Positions 63,301 to 64,000 of a stretch of 64,000 bases of DNA are shown here, piece by piece. Source of the stretch: an uncultured Hyphomonadaceae bacterium (lineage in GTDB: Bacteria; Pseudomonadota; Alphaproteobacteria; Caulobacterales; Hyphomonadaceae); contig CAJXOF010000017.1 of the NCBI GenBank assembly GCA_913057945.1, positions 1 through 64,000 on the forward strand, given 5' to 3'. Both the position numbers and the translations under genes were made by a program. The notes below the pieces were generated by a model that saw only the letters and a list, made by a program, of their open reading frames with translations, did no database searches and was not told where the DNA came from. Position 1 is the first letter of the stretch; every line of letters starts with the position of its first letter.

Positions 63301-63325
63301 CCGCATCGTCGGTGAAGCAGTCTGA
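63248..63325 (+). pseudogene. Orphan recQ 3'-end remnant
   Basis: Reads [20 protein letters not shown] followed by VGEAV and a TGA, in the RecQ frame. There is no start and no body, so it is a fragment: probably the displaced original recQ end, left after the upstream block was inserted. Confidence 0.85.
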
Positions 63326-64000
63326 ACTGCCTCTCCGGGGGACAGTCTTATGCCGCCGAGCCGGCGCGCCATGGCATACAGGAACAAGCCAACGCCTGTA
63401 ATTTCCAGCGTTTCCTCAATCGTGACGAAGATGTCCCCGATCATGTCAGCTTCCCCAGAGCGGGCCGCCTCGTTGATATCGTAATAGAGGGAGGCAACCT
63501 GTTCGAAGCCAACAGCCCCAGAAAGGAAGATTACGCCGGAGATCGAGAACAGGATCTGGCTCGGGCGATCCAGATTGAAGAACCAGGGCAACATAAAGAG
63601 GCCCAATACGGCCATTACGGCCAGGTACGGAATTTCGAACCCGGTATAAGGCAAGATATCACCCGGTAGAGCGCTGCGGACAAGATCGGTTACGCGCTCA
63701 TGTATGCGAATGTTTTCGTCAAAGCTGAGTAGGATGAAAACAAGGCCGATGGTGATCCAGGGAAGCTTGTGACTGCGGCCATTTTGCGTAATTGCGGCTG
63801 TCAGGAAGGCCATCATGGCTGTGCTGAACAAGAGTAGGGAAGAGGCGAAAGACGGCACATTCATTTCGCCATCCATATGAAACGCAGGGACCAGGCCGAA
63901 GGCATGGTCGCGTCCTAATCCATATTTCAGGAACATGACGGTAAGCTGAGCTGTCACAAGTAGCAGGATGCACCCGAGCAATACTTTCCCTATCGCATTG
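63283..64000 (-). CDS. Membrane protein, 5' end beyond the window (partial)
   Basis: At least 238 residues with about six transmembrane helices (VLLGCILLLVTAQLTVMFLK, FASSLLLFSTAMMAFLTAAI, LPWITIGLVFILLSF and others). Conserved-looking DENIRIHERV and FVTIEETLEITG lie between helices. I do not recognise the family. The frame is open to the window edge, so the start is missing. The C-terminal 14 residues or so are antisense to the recQ remnant, and the stop (TAG at 63285-63283) lies inside the 53-bp repeat, so its natural end was probably altered by the recombination. Confidence 0.65.
   Translation of the reverse strand, partial: NAIGKVLLGCILLLVTAQLTVMFLKYGLGRDHAFGLVPAFHMDGEMNVPSFASSLLLFSTAMMAFLTAAITQNGRSHKLPWITIGLVFILLSFDENIRIHERVTDLVRSALPGDILPYTGFEIPYLAVMAVLGLFMLPWFFNLDRPSQILFSISGVIFLSGAVGFEQVASLYYDINEAARSGEADMIGDIFVTIEETLEITGVGLFLYAMARRLGGIRLSPGEAVQTASPTMRETSSA

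Overview
The window looks like a chromosomal stretch of a dimorphic alphaproteobacterium, most likely a relative of the Hyphomonadaceae/Caulobacterales. The evidence is a CtrA master regulator with Asp51 and a C-terminal Ala-Ala, a SciP (DUF1153) inhibitor, CtrA-like TTAA-N6-TTAA boxes and clustered GANTC sites, a carboxynorspermidine synthase, high GC throughout, and a large TonB-dependent receptor. This placement is inference from gene content; no database was searched. The first 48 bases are not genomic. They match the end of an Illumina P7/Nextera adapter including an 8-base index, so the contig end is contaminated.

Layout. 0-2.5 kb: GNAT acetyltransferase, carboxynorspermidine synthase behind a structured leader, and a small ORF with two Fur-box-like sites. 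2.5-7.5 kb: argF, an MFS gene frameshifted at a 4-base repeat, a radical SAM protein, hslO (Hsp33) and pgsA. 7.7-14.4 kb: two tiny membrane proteins, a Nudix hydrolase, a translationally coupled CaCA antiporter/SDR/threonine aldolase set, lipoproteins (DUF2959, DUF4380), an intergenic palindromic repeat, and the RNase P RNA gene rnpB on the minus strand. 14.5-25.4 kb: an acyl-CoA dehydrogenase-like monooxygenase, a LMW phosphatase-like protein, YihY, an AmpD-like amidase, an EamA transporter, an overlapping membrane protein/methyltransferase/DUF3445/EVE run, and a lipoprotein GH3 beta-xylosidase-like enzyme. 25.7-34.2 kb: a TetR regulator, a 2OG-Fe(II) oxygenase, carA, yqeY, a PRC-barrel lipoprotein, dnaG and rpoD. 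34.2-45.5 kb: a metY-like sulfhydrylase, a zinc metallopeptidase, yjbQ, an unknown lipoprotein, panD, an LLM oxidoreductase, midA-like and lgt, a BMFP protein, YbjN, proC, a TetR/COQ9-like protein and a phosphotransferase.

45.5-51.3 kb is the most distinctive part. sciP and ctrA bracket a compact flagellar-type operon: mini-FliF, FliG, a FliH-like protein, FliN, FlhF and FlhG. The FliF homologue keeps both membrane helices, a core resembling RBM3 and the FliG-binding tail, but has no room for RBM1, RBM2 or the beta-collar. FlhF has a degenerate P-loop, with Arg replacing the Walker A Lys, and lacks a recognisable G3 motif. FlhG lacks the usual N-terminal FlhF-activating motif. This is either a very divergent flagellar motor or a reduced, possibly repurposed, ring/polar-landmark module under cell-cycle control.

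51.4-64 kb: recR, a PQQ-type sugar dehydrogenase lipoprotein, a TonB receptor, queC and queD (the latter lacking the canonical Cys), a secreted protein, pirin, an HDAC-family deacetylase and recQ. A perfect 53-bp duplication of the recQ 3' end flanks an unrecognised lipoprotein gene, as expected from single-crossover integration of a circle at recQ. The window ends inside a membrane-protein gene. I saw no tRNA, CRISPR array, IS element or integrase.
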